From Erigeron canadensis (Eukaryota > Streptophyta > Magnoliopsida > Asterales > Asteraceae), in assembly GCF_010389155.1 (NCBI RefSeq), contig NC_057763.1, forward strand, positions 43,444,645 through 43,508,644: a stretch of DNA of 64,000 nt, read 5' to 3'. Below are positions 1 through 11,743 of this stretch, piece by piece. Made by a program: the position numbers and the translations under genes. Under the pieces are notes generated by a model. That model ran no database searches, was not told the origin of the DNA, and saw only the letters and a list, made by a program, of their open reading frames with translations. Position 1 is the first letter of the stretch. Every line of letters starts with the position of its first letter.

Positions 1-16
1 TCTGATTGTTTTACAG

Positions 17-1982
17 AGCTTATGCAAGTCGTGTAATGGTCAGCGGGTGGTGAGAGGACCAAAAACTGTAAAAGTAAACATCATGCCAGGTATATTATGA
101 TGATCTTTTATCTTTTTTTGAGTAACTTGACTTGAAACCTTTTGTATCCATTGTAAAGATGGTACGATGCTTGATGTTTTTGGGCTTTGAAATGTTCAGG
201 AGTGGATACAGATGATGTAATAAAGATGTCTAGACAAGGTGGAGCAGATCCTGATGGAGATCAGCCTGGCGATCTTCATATTTTTATCAAGGTAGCTTCA
301 AGTAACATGACTACAGATTCAAAGACTGTTGCCTATTTTGCATACATAAGATTAAACTGATTTACGATATCCCTCTTGTGTGGTTAATCTTTTTCATGAC
401 AACCATGGCAGGTTCGCGACGACCCTATTTTCCGACGTAAAGGGGCCCACATATATGTGGATGCTACGCTGAATATCACTCAGGTAATCTACATGCATAG
501 AAATGAAGAAAAAAGTACTTTGTGGAACACATTGCAGTTTAAGTTGTACATTTGTTGATGCGTTATATAAAACTTTTTTGTGCAATTAAGCTATTTTGCA
601 TGTTATACTTTTTAAGTTTAAGATTATTTGCCTTGTTTATGCACGTTTAAGTTCAATATCTGATACTTGCTCGAGTTCATTTTTCGGCAGGCAATTTTGG
701 GAGGAGTCGTTAACGTCCCGACTCTAACAGGAGATGTAAATATTAAGGTTCGTTTTGACAACTTCCATTACAGTGGTTGTTTAGATCTGGTTTTGTTTTT
801 AAGTTATCATCATCTATCTTCTTGTTTGCAGGTTCGTCCAGGAACTCAACCAGGTGATCAAGTAGTCCTAAAGGGAAAAGGTAAGATTTTATTCTGATTA
901 TTCTTTTTAATGGATCTTCGTCTGTTATTATTGTGTTCCTGGTTAGATTTGTTTCACTTGCTGTTTTTATTAAGAATTAAAAGGGGTGCTTTAGGTAGCT
1001 AATTAAGGGCTTTATTAGCTTGTTGTATATTATAAGAGCTTTCAAGTGTTTGAATAGAGGTTATGTGAAAGGCTTTAACAGCTTCTGAAAGGGCAGAAAA
1101 TGTGTATCATAAATTTGGTTGGATTAGGCTTTTTGAAATGCCTAAGCTAGCTGTTCCAAATAAGCTTACTCATGCGCTTCTAATTATAAAATTATCCTAG
1201 GTTTTAATTATATTTCATAACAATCTTTTGCTGTTTTTATATCAGGAATTAAAACAAGAACCTCTTATTTGTACGGAAATCAATATGTACATTTCCTTGT
1301 CAGCATCCCGAAGTAAGTTTTTATACTCCCTCTATCTTTGTATATGGCTTAAGTTATGTTGCACTATGTTTCAGCCTGCTTGTGAGGTCAAAGATGCAAG
1401 GCATCAAATAAATGCATATCTTGAAGCAAACTAGGTTTGTTAATAAGAGAGTTATCTATTCATTTCCCTGGACAAGTGTGTCAAAATTTTGTTGGAGTAT
1501 TAAATATAAGATTGAAATGGTAAGTACTTAAAACTTTTAACATTTGTAACACACCATAAAACTCTTGCAACTACCAAATGATTTCTTTACCTGTAACCTA
1601 TATTAATGTGGGTTAAAACATTTTGGGTTATCAGAGTAACTTTTTGTTTTTTTGTTTTTAATTAGGCAATTATAAATTAATGTGTTAAATATGATTAAAA
1701 ACTTATAATAGTAGGAATCTTAGACCTTGATGAACAAAACACTTTGGTAGACTTGTTAGAGATAAAATGTAACTCAGAACAGACCCATCTATAGGAGTAA
1801 TGGTTAACGGGTAGACGTGGCCACTAATTTTTTCTCTAGATGGTTTACCTTTTTTTTTTTTAAATGATATGCTATACAGGAACATAACACAGCGACAACG
1901 TGAGCTAATCGAGGAGTTTGGCAAAGCAGACAAAGGTGAAGACAAGAAGCAAGTTGCTGCTGTTGCTGGAGGGTCTTCTTAG
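17..1982 (+). CDS. GFA2: Mitochondrial DnaJ (Hsp40) co-chaperone, GFA2-like, C-terminal part
   Basis: Partial gene; its 5' part lies before the window. Seven exons can be joined in phase: 17-89, 200-291, 412-483, 691-747, 832-880, 1246-1312, 1880-1982. The product starts in the last zinc-finger repeat (CKSCNGQRVVRG), then runs through the substrate-binding C-terminal domain of type I DnaJ proteins (GGADPDGDQPGDLHIFIK, then DDPIFRR, then the AILGG and VPTLTGDV block) and ends in NITQRQRELIEEF and a short polar tail. That ending is characteristic of plant GFA2-type mitochondrial DnaJ, which stimulates Hsp70 ATPase activity in the matrix and in Arabidopsis is needed for polar nuclei fusion. All introns are GT-AG; the fourth uses a weak donor (AAG|GTTCG). 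The J domain and targeting peptide cannot be seen, so the subfamily rests on the C-terminus alone. Confidence 0.88.
1558..1800. repeat. Dispersed repeat inside DnaJ intron 6, second copy near 26 kb
   Basis: The block beginning near GCAACTACCAAATG, followed by GGGTTAAAA, GGGTTA-CAGAGT and TTAGTAGGAAT motifs in the same order, recurs at about 25935-26160. The two copies are diverged but collinear for roughly 200 bases. No terminal repeats were found, so the element class is unknown. Confidence 0.6.
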
Positions 1983-2739
1983 CCCGCAACTTGCTAGGGG
2001 TGTTTGGTGATGGTCTATAGAAGGCACGGGCATTTTTTTTTTTATAATATTCCTATGGGTTTCTCTCATTATTACATAGGTGATAAGTGATAACCCTTTC
2101 CTGGAGCGTCAGGAATTTTGATGGGATAATATCTCCAATTAGCATTTTGCTACTGGGTATAATATTAGAAAGTATTCGTTGTATAAACCATTATGGTCAA
2201 AGGCTAGGTGTGGTTTTGAAACCATCTTTGCTTGATGTTATATTGAATAACTAACCAAACATTTATTAGCCGAGTTTGGGAGATTTAATCATCATAATCC
2301 AAATGTCATATGGCAGCAACATCAAATATCAGTTTTATTAAACCCATTATCATCTAGAATCTGATAGTCGACGCATTTGCCGTGGTTATTATCCATGTTG
2401 CATATAATTTGTTTACGATTTTTCCTTTTCTAGCCATTTTGTTGTAATTTATATCTTCATGCTGATAATAGAGAAATTCTGTTCGTGGTTTTAAATGGTA
2501 GAAATTTTTTATATCTTGTATAGGTTACTTAATTTATGCATCTTTCTGATCTTCAAATCATTTTTAATAATGCTAATAAAATCTGATTTTAATTTTGATT
2601 TTGCTTCAATGAAGTTAGGACCCGTCTGTCATACTTACATGGCCCATATCAATTTCACCTACCACGAAATTTTGAGAAGTTAATTGCTGATGGAGACGGA
2701 AAAAGATAAAGTCGATGATGATTGATAAAAAAAAGAAAA
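1983..2739. other. DnaJ 3' flank and intergenic DNA
   Basis: The first few hundred bases are probably the 3' UTR of the DnaJ gene. After that the sequence is AT-rich, with only short chance ORFs and no recognised element. Confidence 0.5.
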
Positions 2740-3375
2740 CACAAAATTATCAAATTTAATTTGTGGTATCGAGAATATAGTTTGTATTGCACCCTTGGAG
2801 GCAATATCCTTGGATGGAGACTCGAAATGAAGAGAATCCCGACAGCTGATCTTACAAATGAATGTCCAACTCGCTATGACAACTTGTACACTTTGCAACC
2901 ATCGTAGTGAAACAATTGACCACCTCTTTCTTCATTGCACCTTTGCCAACTTCCTCTGGGATTTCATTCGCATATGGTGTAATTTCCCGACAATCAAACC
3001 CTCCAACATCAAAGGGCTATTTGAGATACATAAAAATCTTTATCTCAACCCGACAAATTGAAACTTCTTTAATCTGATAATCATCACATGTTGTTGGGTA
3101 ATCTGGAGGTGTCAAAACGATCGATATTTTTTAACAAACAACCTTCAATCAGCTTCTCAATAAACTAAATCAAAATCCAAAGCTTTTGATGGATATCAAA
3201 CCGAGCAACAGAACACCGGATTGATTGGCCAAGCTGGATCACTTTCAATTTTTAATTTGCTGCATGTTTATTCGTTATAGCCCTATTTATGATTTCCTTT
3301 TGAACTTTTATCTTATGGATGTAATACTTGTAACTTGCTAGTTCTTTCATATCAATAAAATATATTGATTTTTTT
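2740..3375 (+). pseudogene. LINE retrotransposon 3' end (RT zinc-binding region), broken
   Basis: Two overlapping frames together show the C-terminal region of a plant LINE ORF2: a WRLEMKRIPTADLTN segment (about 2815-2860), then, after a frameshift near 2860, CTLCNHRSETIDHLFLHC with a downstream FLWDFIRIW. This is the zf-RVT domain that follows reverse transcriptase in plant LINEs. A further CWVIWRCQNDRYF piece follows the stop at about 3060, as expected for the LINE tail. The relic ends in a TA-rich 3' end and a T run near 3370. No reverse transcriptase catalytic domain remains, so this is a 5'-truncated dead copy. Confidence 0.75.
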
Positions 3376-3494
3376 TTTGAAAGGTGAATTTCGTTGGAAA
3401 CTTTGTGTCGCGATTCGACAGCGATAGGTCAAATAATTTTTTGCATACAATATTTCATATGTTGAATTTGTTTTAATGTAAACCTTAACAATTC

Positions 3495-3795
3495 TTTCAA
3501 GTTGATGACTAAAAATAAATATAAATTAAGTATTCAGGGCTAAAAAGTATAAATTATTAATTAAAAAAAATGTAAATTAATAAGACTTTTTTTACAAATT
3601 AATATAACTAATAAAATAATAATATATTTGGATGATCATTAGGATTTTTAATTTATAGCTAATATAAATGATAACATAAGTGATAGTCAATTTGATGAAA
3701 TTAAATAATTTGATTGGTTAATAAGTAATTAGTTCAAATATCTTATATTATAAATTAAGATTAAGATAAGATTAGATTAAGATAAAATATAATGT
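3495..3795. repeat. Dispersed AT-rich repeat, copy 1
   Basis: About 300 bases collinear with 9975-10290. Shared landmarks in order are TTCAAGTTGATG, AGTATTCAGGG, TAGGATTTTTAATTTATA, GAGAGTCAATTTGAT and its variants, GATTTGATTGGTTAATAAGT, and a terminal ATTAAGATTAAGAT-like run. No coding capacity. Possibly a non-autonomous DNA element. Confidence 0.7.
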
Positions 3796-3884
3796 TTAAA
3801 CGAATATTACTCTTAAATGTTTATTTTAAAAAAATGAAACTACCAGAATGATCGACCCGGGTACCCGACATATTTCCGATCGGG

Positions 3885-4359
3885 TAAAATCTGGATCCAA
3901 ATTATAACCGTTCCTTACCTCGCCCCCAACACACACAAACACATACAACCCTATCAGATCATCCCCTCCATCGGTCACTCTCTGGATCTCTAGGTTACTT
4001 TTGATTTCCAAACAAACAACCGGATCCTTCACCCCCGTCGCACCACCGGTCCACCACAGCCAGATCTACTTCGAGATCTCGTCATCACTGCTACCAATCC
4101 CGGTTTTTCTCGGTGAGTTTTGATTATGTTTTGTGGCTTTTGAATATGTGTAAGATCGAGGCTTTAATGTACAACTATTTCTTCTACTACTCACTTTCTT
4201 ATTTTTATTGTTCTTTTGATAACAAAATAAATATAGGTTGGATCATCCCGAGCTATTAATCTAAAAAGAAGCAGAAAGAAACTAATTGATGGCATTTGAT
4301 TTCTTAATCATCGATCAATCTGTCATATTTTCGACCATGATTTTTCCGTTTAATAAAGT
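3885..4359 (+). pseudogene. Possible truncated gene start: leader exon, intron, first coding exon
   Basis: A C- and CT-rich, GC-elevated stretch (3885-4111) looks like a plant 5' UTR and is followed by a good donor (TCG|GTGAGT). A plausible acceptor (AATATAG|GTTGG, about 4238) leads into an exon with an ATG at 4289 that reads MAFDFLIIDQSVIFST and a few more residues before a perfect donor, AAA|GTAAGT, at about 4360. No downstream exon was found; a MITE starts about 100 bases later. It could be the promoter end of a gene lost to transposition, or a cryptic transcription unit. The peptide is not recognised. Confidence 0.3.
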
Positions 4360-4464
4360 AAGTTATATTTCTGATATTTTACTTTTGAATCCAGTTTTGT
4401 TGGTAATGTGGTTTATAACTTTGAAAGGGTCTGTGAAGGAATTTTAGTTTGAAAAAAGTACTTT

Positions 4465-4839
4465 GGGTGCGTTTAGTTCAAGAAAACTCCATTGTTTTCC
4501 ATTTTCATTTTCCAAGAAAACATGGAAAACAGGAAACGCGTTCAAATAGTAATTTTTTAGAAAAGTTTTTCTAGAAAATGAAAATTTCCTTTTCCAACTT
4601 TTGTATTAAAATTAGAAAACTGTTTTTTTTAGTTTTTGTTTTCACTTTTCTATTTTCTAAACCTAAAATTAGAAAACAAGTGAATTTGAACATGTTTTCT
4701 AGTTTTCTAAAATGAAAAAAATGAAAACTCCATCTTTTATTTTGAACACGTTTTCAAAATTTTCAAAAAAAAACCTTTTCATTTTCTAGAAAACTAAAAA
4801 TGGAAAACTTAAAAACATTTTTTCTAACTAAACGCGCCC
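4465..4839. mobile_element. MITE with GGGYGCGTTTAGTT terminal inverted repeats
   Basis: The left end GGGTGCGTTTAGTTC mirrors the right end, whose reverse complement is GGGCGCGTTTAGTTA. Flanking trinucleotides are TTT and TTA, an imperfect match to the TTA duplication expected of PIF/Harbinger (Tourist-like) elements. The 375-bp interior is built of A/T-rich self-complementary stretches and has no ORF. The termini resemble those of the element at 14531-15417. Confidence 0.7.
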
Positions 4840-5608
4840 TTAGAGTTTTATGAGGTTTTTGTTTCTCCCTTTCCTGTGTTTGTTTTATGATTGACATGTC
4901 ACTCGCTACAAATTGAAATGAAACATAGTTAGGTACTCGAAATTATACAAATTGATTATAAACATAGATTGAAACAAAATATCATAGCAAACATCATAAA
5001 CGTATTTTTTTTACTCTTTGTATTTTGATCGAATGATCGGTGAATAAGATTGAAATTTCGGTAGAGAACACCGAGAAGGTATGGATAAGATTGAAAATTC
5101 ACCCACGGAGTATCAAATAACTATAACTGTAACAATTTAAGGCATAGATGATCAAACAAGATTACGAAAAGGAACAAACTTATACTAGTTACTTATCAGA
5201 ACTTTATACAGCCTTGGCATACACATACTCATTTGGAGTCCTAACATACCAATGCATAAGAACAGTTTCCAGCTAAAATTTCACACTCAAATAATTACTA
5301 ACTAATTTTATGAACATATGTAAGTAAAATGTACAAAGTTCTGAACCTACAATAGTGTGTGTATTATTACCTCATTATCAACAAAGTGTCAAAGTCATTA
5401 GTTCTATATAACTCCCTTTTTAAATTATGTGATCGGGTGTGGTTTCCTCGGGATTTATATACCAACGTCCGTGAAACCAAAAACTACCACCAACCTCTTT
5501 CCACAAAGTATATAACCAACAACAAATCAAAATTAGCCAAAAACACTATCACAAATCATAGCTCTATTTATAACAACACTAAAACGGCTTAAGTTACACA
5601 TTTATTAG
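4840..5608. other. Intergenic AT-rich DNA, nothing recognised
   Basis: No convincing ORF, structural RNA or element end. The short ORF at 5359-5592 is low complexity with no family features. Confidence 0.5.
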
Positions 5609-5744
5609 AAATAATGAACCTGGTGCTCATGTATCTCCCATTAATGCTATTGACATCCCACTTCTGGCCGACCATTACAATTATGGACCCGACATAGCCT
5701 TGTTGGAGTTAGTAAGAGCAAAGGCAGACTGGTGTTACAAAATG
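5609..5744 (+). pseudogene. Isolated exon-like fragment of an unrecognised gene
   Basis: An acceptor-like TTATTAG precedes an open stretch that reads through HVSPINAIDIPLLADHYN and then YGPDIALLELVRAKADWCYK to a donor-like AATG|GTTGGT. The amino-acid composition is protein-like, unlike the AT-rich surroundings, and neither flank holds matching exons. I do not recognise the family. It is most simply a gene fragment carried by a transposon or left by gene decay. Confidence 0.35.
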
Positions 5745-5877
5745 GTTGGTACTTCATTTGAAAAACTGTATTAGACAAATTTGAACCAATTACTTATGAA
5801 ATGGTTAACATGGGCTATATTTCTTATGTCAAATTTCAAACATGTATAATGATAAACAATAGCTAAGAGAAAAACAG

Positions 5878-6028
5878 GTCGAATAGTTTACATGGGTCGA
5901 AAGATGCCCAAAGTATATTCTTTAAGACATAGAACCTCAAAAATTAGATTACACGGGTCAAATAGTTTAGATGGGTCAAAAGATGCCCAAAGTATATTCT
6001 TAAATCTAAAGACATAGAACCTTTAAAA
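5878..6028. repeat. Tandem duplication of about 75 bp, two copies
   Basis: The sequence GGGTCRAAAGATGCCCAAAG with the following AGTATATTCTT and AAGACATAGAACCT occurs twice in direct order. The unit begins with GGTCGAATAGTTTACATGGG in copy one and GGTCAAATAGTTTAGATGGG in copy two. Confidence 0.7.
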
Positions 6029-6421
6029 AAATATATTATTATTGAAATAATATGATGCTTGTTATATCTAGACACGGTAATTATGTTTAAAAAGGTTGAA
6101 AGATTTGGGGAAAAAATTGTTTTTAGAAACCAATGCGTTTAGACTCACAAGAAAAAGATGGTTTTGAATTGACCCACCCACCTTTGCCACCTTTAAATTA
6201 TACATACATACTTTTGATTGAAATCGTAATGTATCCACTTTTTAGAACAGAGGTGTAACTTAGAAGTTGATCTTTTATAAGTGTGACAACAGGCTAAAAA
6301 TAGTGTTTGATTCCGCCTTCCGAGCAATCTTTTTGCACTAAACCCCTCTCAAAAGATCATGATGACGATATCGTCATCTACTTGGATTTAAACAATCTTC
6401 TATGACTTATGCCTTTAGAGA

Positions 6422-7079
6422 CAGAGCCGGAGCCGGGATTTAACGTTGAGGAGGCTCGAGCCTCAAAAAGCGCATACAATATCTAGCGAACCTACGCGTG
6501 GATTTATTTTATGATACTACTAGCTTATGCTTGAACGTTAATTTATTATGTTAAAAACTCTATTTCATTGGTAAGTAACTGGTTATTTCACTTTTAATTA
6601 ATATATGTATCAAAATCAAATATTATTAATGGCTTCTTTTAATTAAAAACATACGAGTATTACCTAAAAAATTCATAATAGTTATAATAGAATTCATACA
6701 AGTAACAATTTAAAATTGAATAAACTTTACGAGTACAAGGTTTAGAAAAACAATGTATAATAGTTAAGGGGGTTAAATGAAAATGGTAAAATATCTATGA
6801 CTCAAAAGTCATCTCATCTTCATTTTATCATCTGTAACTTTGAGTTTGCAACGCAATCGGATCGGAAAACAACAAAAAAAAGAGCTTTTACTTTTGGGTG
6901 GTTTCATTTGCATACAAGAAGACATAAAAGTATATATGTTAAAAAGGTGGGTTGCAAGTTGAGGGTGGCTTGACACATGCGAAATCCCCAATCTCTTCGG
7001 TATTACTTGTAACTTCCGGCGATTATATGGTTGTTAGGGGGCTAAGCACCCGCTAGTCCCCCCATTGGCTCCGCTGCTG
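6422..7079. mobile_element. hAT-type MITE with perfect 8-bp target duplication
   Basis: Left terminus CAGAGCCGGAGCCGG, right terminus (reverse complement) CAGCAGCGGAGCCAA. Immediately outside both ends sits TTTAGAGA (6414-6421 and 7080-7087), an exact 8-bp duplication as made by hAT transposases. The 658-bp interior holds no transposase. It shares its terminal motif with the elements at 42271-42825 and 61914-62104. Confidence 0.85.
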
Positions 7080-7087
7080 TTTAGAGA

Positions 7088-9466
7088 AATTTAAAAAGCC
7101 CATAACCTTCCTTTTTAAAAGGTTTTAAGTTCATCAACATAAGGACTGCGATAAGGCCAACGCAAGCCCATAAGCACTAAACAATCTTTATTAGCCTTTT
7201 GAAATTTCAGTAAGTCGATAAATTAAGTAGTAAACTGTTAATCAAAAAGCTTATCGGATGTTTTAAGTAAGTAGATGAATAAACTAAATCAATATTAACA
7301 GTTCAATTGTTAAAGCTAATGTCAATCTTGCCTTGCAACATCACAAAGTTAAATTTTCTATAAAAGATGATCTTAATTATTCCATTCAAATATGATTGCT
7401 GGGCATCTTTGTTGTCACACCCTTAAAAATAGGGGCTAACACATGGGTGTGACTCCAATAATATCATAACACAAGATATAATGAACGACTACTAAACGTT
7501 GTCGTTTTAGAAATTTATTAAAAGAAACATTGCTTTCCAGGGGCGGATGTAGTGTTGTGTGAGCGGGGGGTAATGCCCCTTGTAGAGCCCAAATAATTAT
7601 TAATTGCTAGTGTAAGATTTTGTAAAACTTTTCGTGATAGCCCAAATTCACTAAGAGTACCCTCAGCCCAACTAAGTAACTCAAATAATGACAACAAAAT
7701 GTTACGTGCGTCGTAAAGTGCGAAGGAAAAGGAAAAAAGAAAAAGAAAATCAATAGTAAAACTAACAAAGGCCGATCGTAATATACTTCCTTAACCTCTT
7801 CACTCTTCTACATCCTTCTTTCATGTACTCGAAGTAGTTAATCTTGCTTCTGATTTTCTGAATAAGGTTAAGGTATGTGGAAATTCTAACTTAATTCATA
7901 ACCTAGAAATCTAATTGTTGATTTATATCTATTAGTTAGTGGCAAACTCGGAATAGATTAACAAAATTATTGATTTATTAAAGGCTTTATTTGTTGTTTC
8001 TAATTTGTTCATTTGTTTCATATTAGCTAATAAAATAATAGCTAATAGAATAATAGCAACAGTTTGTGTATTTGTATAATTCATAGATGATTTTTTTATT
8101 TGCTAGCCAAATGGAAAGATATGTTAAAAGAAAAGAACCGTCTTTTTATTTGGAAGTTAAATTGTGTTATTGCTTTTTTTTCTACAGGTTTTTTTTTGTT
8201 ATCTTTTATGCTAGTGTATTGCCGTGAATTGTTTGTTTGGAAGCTGCATTATAGCTATCTTTTGTTGTTGTCTTTTGTAGATTTTTTGGGGGCTGTTTAG
8301 AAGCTTTATTATAGCTGTTTTTTTTTTTTTTTTTGCTGTTTTAGATGATGTTTAGGGGCTGTTTGCAGGCTGCTTAGAAGTTGTATTATGGCTTTTTTTT
8401 TTAGCCTAAGTAGTTAAGGACCAAAATTTTGGTGTTTCGATCAAGGACCGGTATGCGAGATATCGGTTTTTTCGGTTAATATTTTATATATTTTATATTT
8501 AAATTTTTAGACTTTACATAATATATAAAAAAATTTTTAGTATATATAAAAAAATATGTAGTTAATGAGATATTAAATTATAATTTTTTAAGAAATTTTA
8601 AGTGTTTATAAAATGTTAAGTTGACAAAAATATATAAAAAGGGTGTTAAAAATAGTGATTATTATTTTTATAATTCTTTATTTTTTTACCATTATTTTAA
8701 GTATTATATATTATATACATATATAAAGTTTAATAGTGGATTTTTAGTAGTGTAGTTTTTTTGCAAAAATATGTTTAGTTAACTATGAAAGTATATAAAA
8801 ATTTAAAGAGTCGCGCTCTTTCACTTCAAAGGCCTAAACTATGAAAGAGGCTTAAGTCACAGCTTATAGTTTTGGAATGTTCATTATGATAAGTAATCAA
8901 TTAGGAGAACAATATGTCACTACAAGGTATAACCTCATGTTTCATTATTTGTATTTTATGTGCTAGCACATAAATATTATGCCTATTATGATATGAATCG
9001 GCAAAGTCTTAAAGACTATGGAGATATTGAACTCTATTCAATAATCTATATATGTTGGTGACAATTTATATATTTTTTTTTCTTTCAATCTTCCATTTCC
9101 AACTTATACTTTTTAACGTCACATAAATTTATAACTATAGATTTTTAACTATATCCTGTTACTTTGATCGACTTACATTCAAATGAAGATAAAGAAGATT
9201 CAATTAGATAACTAAATAAATGTAAGAAAGTTTCTTATAATATAAATGATTATATAATTAATTATCTTATTGAGTGAATGATATAAAAGAAAAAAAAGTT
9301 TTTGTTAGGTAATTTATATACATAAAAATTTCGATGGTAGCAAATTTATGTTTGAATTATATTGCTTTTAGAGATATTACGAGATTTTAGACCCGTGTCC
9401 AACACCGGACACGAGATTTACGATATTAATCGATATCAGTTTTTCATATATGTAAGTCATAAAAGT
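7088..9466. other. Intergenic AT-rich DNA with an orphan hAT-type end at 7538
   Basis: CAGGGGCGGATGTAG at 7538-7552 matches the terminus of the hAT MITE family, but I found no partner end, so it is probably a truncated copy. From 8080 to 8420 there is a T-rich stretch with repeated GGGGCTGTTT-AGAAG motifs. 8460-9460 is almost pure A/T. No gene seen. Confidence 0.45.
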
Positions 9467-9652
9467 TTATAGTTTTGAAAATACACTGTTCCAAGTGTTA
9501 TACTTTGTAAGTTGTAGTAACATAATTACAATTTCATCACTTTCATTATTAGCTGATACATATTGATGGAATTGTTTGCCGTAGTCATTCCACAAGGCAT
9601 ATGGTATAATAAAATCTCTATCATGATATTTTTTAAAACCAGTTTTACTCAT
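9467..9652 (-). pseudogene. RPA1-like OB-fold fragment
   Basis: The minus strand reads FIIPYALWNDYGKQFHQYV and continues with SDEIVIMLLQLTKYNTWN. This pattern (LWxDYAxxF, then an acidic gap, then I-hydrophobic-hydrophobic and K-x-W) fits the OB-fold of plant replication protein A 70-kDa subunit-like proteins, many of which are fragments or Helitron passengers. Only about 60 residues remain and no neighbouring exon was found. Role: single-stranded DNA binding in the intact family; this copy is most likely dead. Confidence 0.5.
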
Positions 9653-9974
9653 AATGTGATATTATTATGAAAAATAATTAAAAATTTAAATATAAACACA
9701 CTTGTAATTTTGTAGTTGACATTCAAGTATATATGTATTTAATCATGATGCAAGTCTATAACACGAATAGGCTTAATTCCAATTATCTGTTTATGTTAAT
9801 TATATAACAATTATGATTGTTTATATATTATTTGATAACAATTAAGACTCTTGATTTGAGTGACAATTGTAACTTTAAAAATTAATACACAAAGCTACTA
9901 TATAGAAAAAGATAAAATTATGTATATTGAGAGATTATGTTGAAATTTCTTTAACTAATTAAATGATTGTAACT

Positions 9975-10290
9975 TTTAAAAAATTCTCTCAAGTTGATGG
10001 TTAAAAATAAATATAATTAAAGTATTCAGGGTTAAAAAGTGTAAATTATTGATGAAAAACAAAAAAGTATAAATTAATGAAACTTGATCTACAAATTAAT
10101 ATAAATATTAATATAATGATATATTTGTATAATGATTATTAGGATTTTTAATTTATAATTTATCTACATGATGACATAAGCGAGAGTCAATTTGATAAAA
10201 TCAAACGATTTGATTGGTTAATAAGTCATTACTTTAACTGTCTTATAGTATATATAGATTAAGATTAAGATTAAGATTTATTTTAAGTAT
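9975..10290. repeat. Dispersed AT-rich repeat, copy 2
   Basis: Collinear with 3495-3795 in the same orientation. It ends in a GATTAAGATTAAGATTAAG run. Divergence of the two copies suggests an old family. Confidence 0.7.
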
Positions 10291-10879
10291 GTTTTATTAG
10301 TTATTATTTTATAGATATAAATTGTAAAAATAAATAAAAGAGAATCTCTAATTTACGTATAACCTTAAATATTAATACTTTGTATCAATAATAAATTTAG
10401 TTATGTAAAGTAAAGAAATATGGCACGATGATTTAAAAATAATAAGTCTAAATATGATGATATATTATTTAACAATTTCCTATTTAATTGATTTAGAATT
10501 TTATTTATCAAATACGCTCTTTGTCTAAATACATAAAGTAGATGGACTAATATTGTGTATATGTAATTATAGATTTGGTAACATTATTATTAATCTGATC
10601 AAAGGGTTGTGATTAAAAGTTTGAACTCATCTAACGGTCTTTACTTCTCCATAAAAGAATTTAGGACCTTGTTATATATATATTGGTAGATTTAGTGATT
10701 TGTTAGGAGCCCACTAATTTGTTTTGTTAGTGATTTGTTAGAATATTTAGTCATTAGTGTAAAGTGTTTTAGTGTTTGGTTAGAATATATTGTTATATGA
10801 AAAATTACGTAGATTAAAATTTGTTAAAAAATTGATTAAAATAAATAGCCAAGATTATGTTAAAAATATATGTATCAAA
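10291..10879. other. AT-rich intergenic DNA
   Basis: No gene or element end recognised. Confidence 0.5.
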
Positions 10880-11172
10880 CTAAATACTCAAGATTATGTA
10901 AAAAAATTGATTAAAAAAAAAACTACTTAAAACGTATAAAAAATTAGTTTAACAAAAATATAGTTAAAACTATATATAAAAATTAAGTTAAAAAATATGA
11001 CGTGTAAAAAATTTAGTTAGTTAAAAATATATTATAGAACTAAATAGCCAAGATTATGTAAAAATATTGATTAAATAAACTACTTAAGACGTACAAAAAT
11101 TAGTTCAACAAAAATATAGATAAACTATTTATAAAAATTAAGTTAAAAAATATGACGTGTAAAAAATTTAGT
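10880..11172. repeat. Tandem duplication, period about 159 bp
   Basis: A block starting at ACTAAATACTCAAGATTATG (about 10880) and ending near ATGACGTGTAAAAAATTTAG is repeated from about 11039. Both copies contain the order CAAGATTATGTAAAAA, ACTACTTAARACGTA, ACAAAAATATAG and AAAATATGACGTG. Confidence 0.7.
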
Positions 11173-11743
11173 TAAAAAGTTTACATAAAAACATAGATAT
11201 AAGTAAAGTATACTAGTATAAAAAGAATATTAGACATTGCGTACAAAAAAAAATATAAGTAAACTATATTAGTATACAACAAAAGTAAATGTATAAGTAA
11301 AAAGAATAAGAATAAAACTAAAAGTATAAAAGTAAATATATATTGTATAAACGGAGTTCTAAAAATTATTATAAAGTTAAAAAGAAATATATAAAAGTAA
11401 TAAAAAAAATAAGTTATAAAGTTAACTAAACGTTTGCATAAAAAGTATATACAAAAAATATAATTGAAAAGATATATATAAAAGTAATAAAAGAAATAAG
11501 TTACATTGAATAAAATATTTAATAATTTTGGATTTTTCTTAACCTTGATCATTTTGTTATATGTATATGTGATAATTTTGGTTTTTTTCTTAAACCTTCG
11601 TTTGTGATGGTGGTAATGAAGACCCGCGTAAACCATGGTGGAGGATAACATGGGGCTGCAAAGCGGCGGTAAGGAAAATGGTTGTTTATAGTTCATATTT
11701 TAAGTTAATATATTTTTACTAATTTGTCTTTTTAATTTTTGGT
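11173..11743. other. AT-rich leader next to an En/Spm relic
   Basis: Low complexity, followed by a GC-richer stretch (11590-11690) that may be a decayed upstream part of the En/Spm-like gene. The long minus-strand ORF here is a composition artefact. Confidence 0.4.

Noticed and set aside
11181..11696. 171-residue minus-strand ORF
   Set aside because: Composed of Tyr, Phe, Ile and Leu runs from AT-rich DNA, with no domain and no splice or promoter context.
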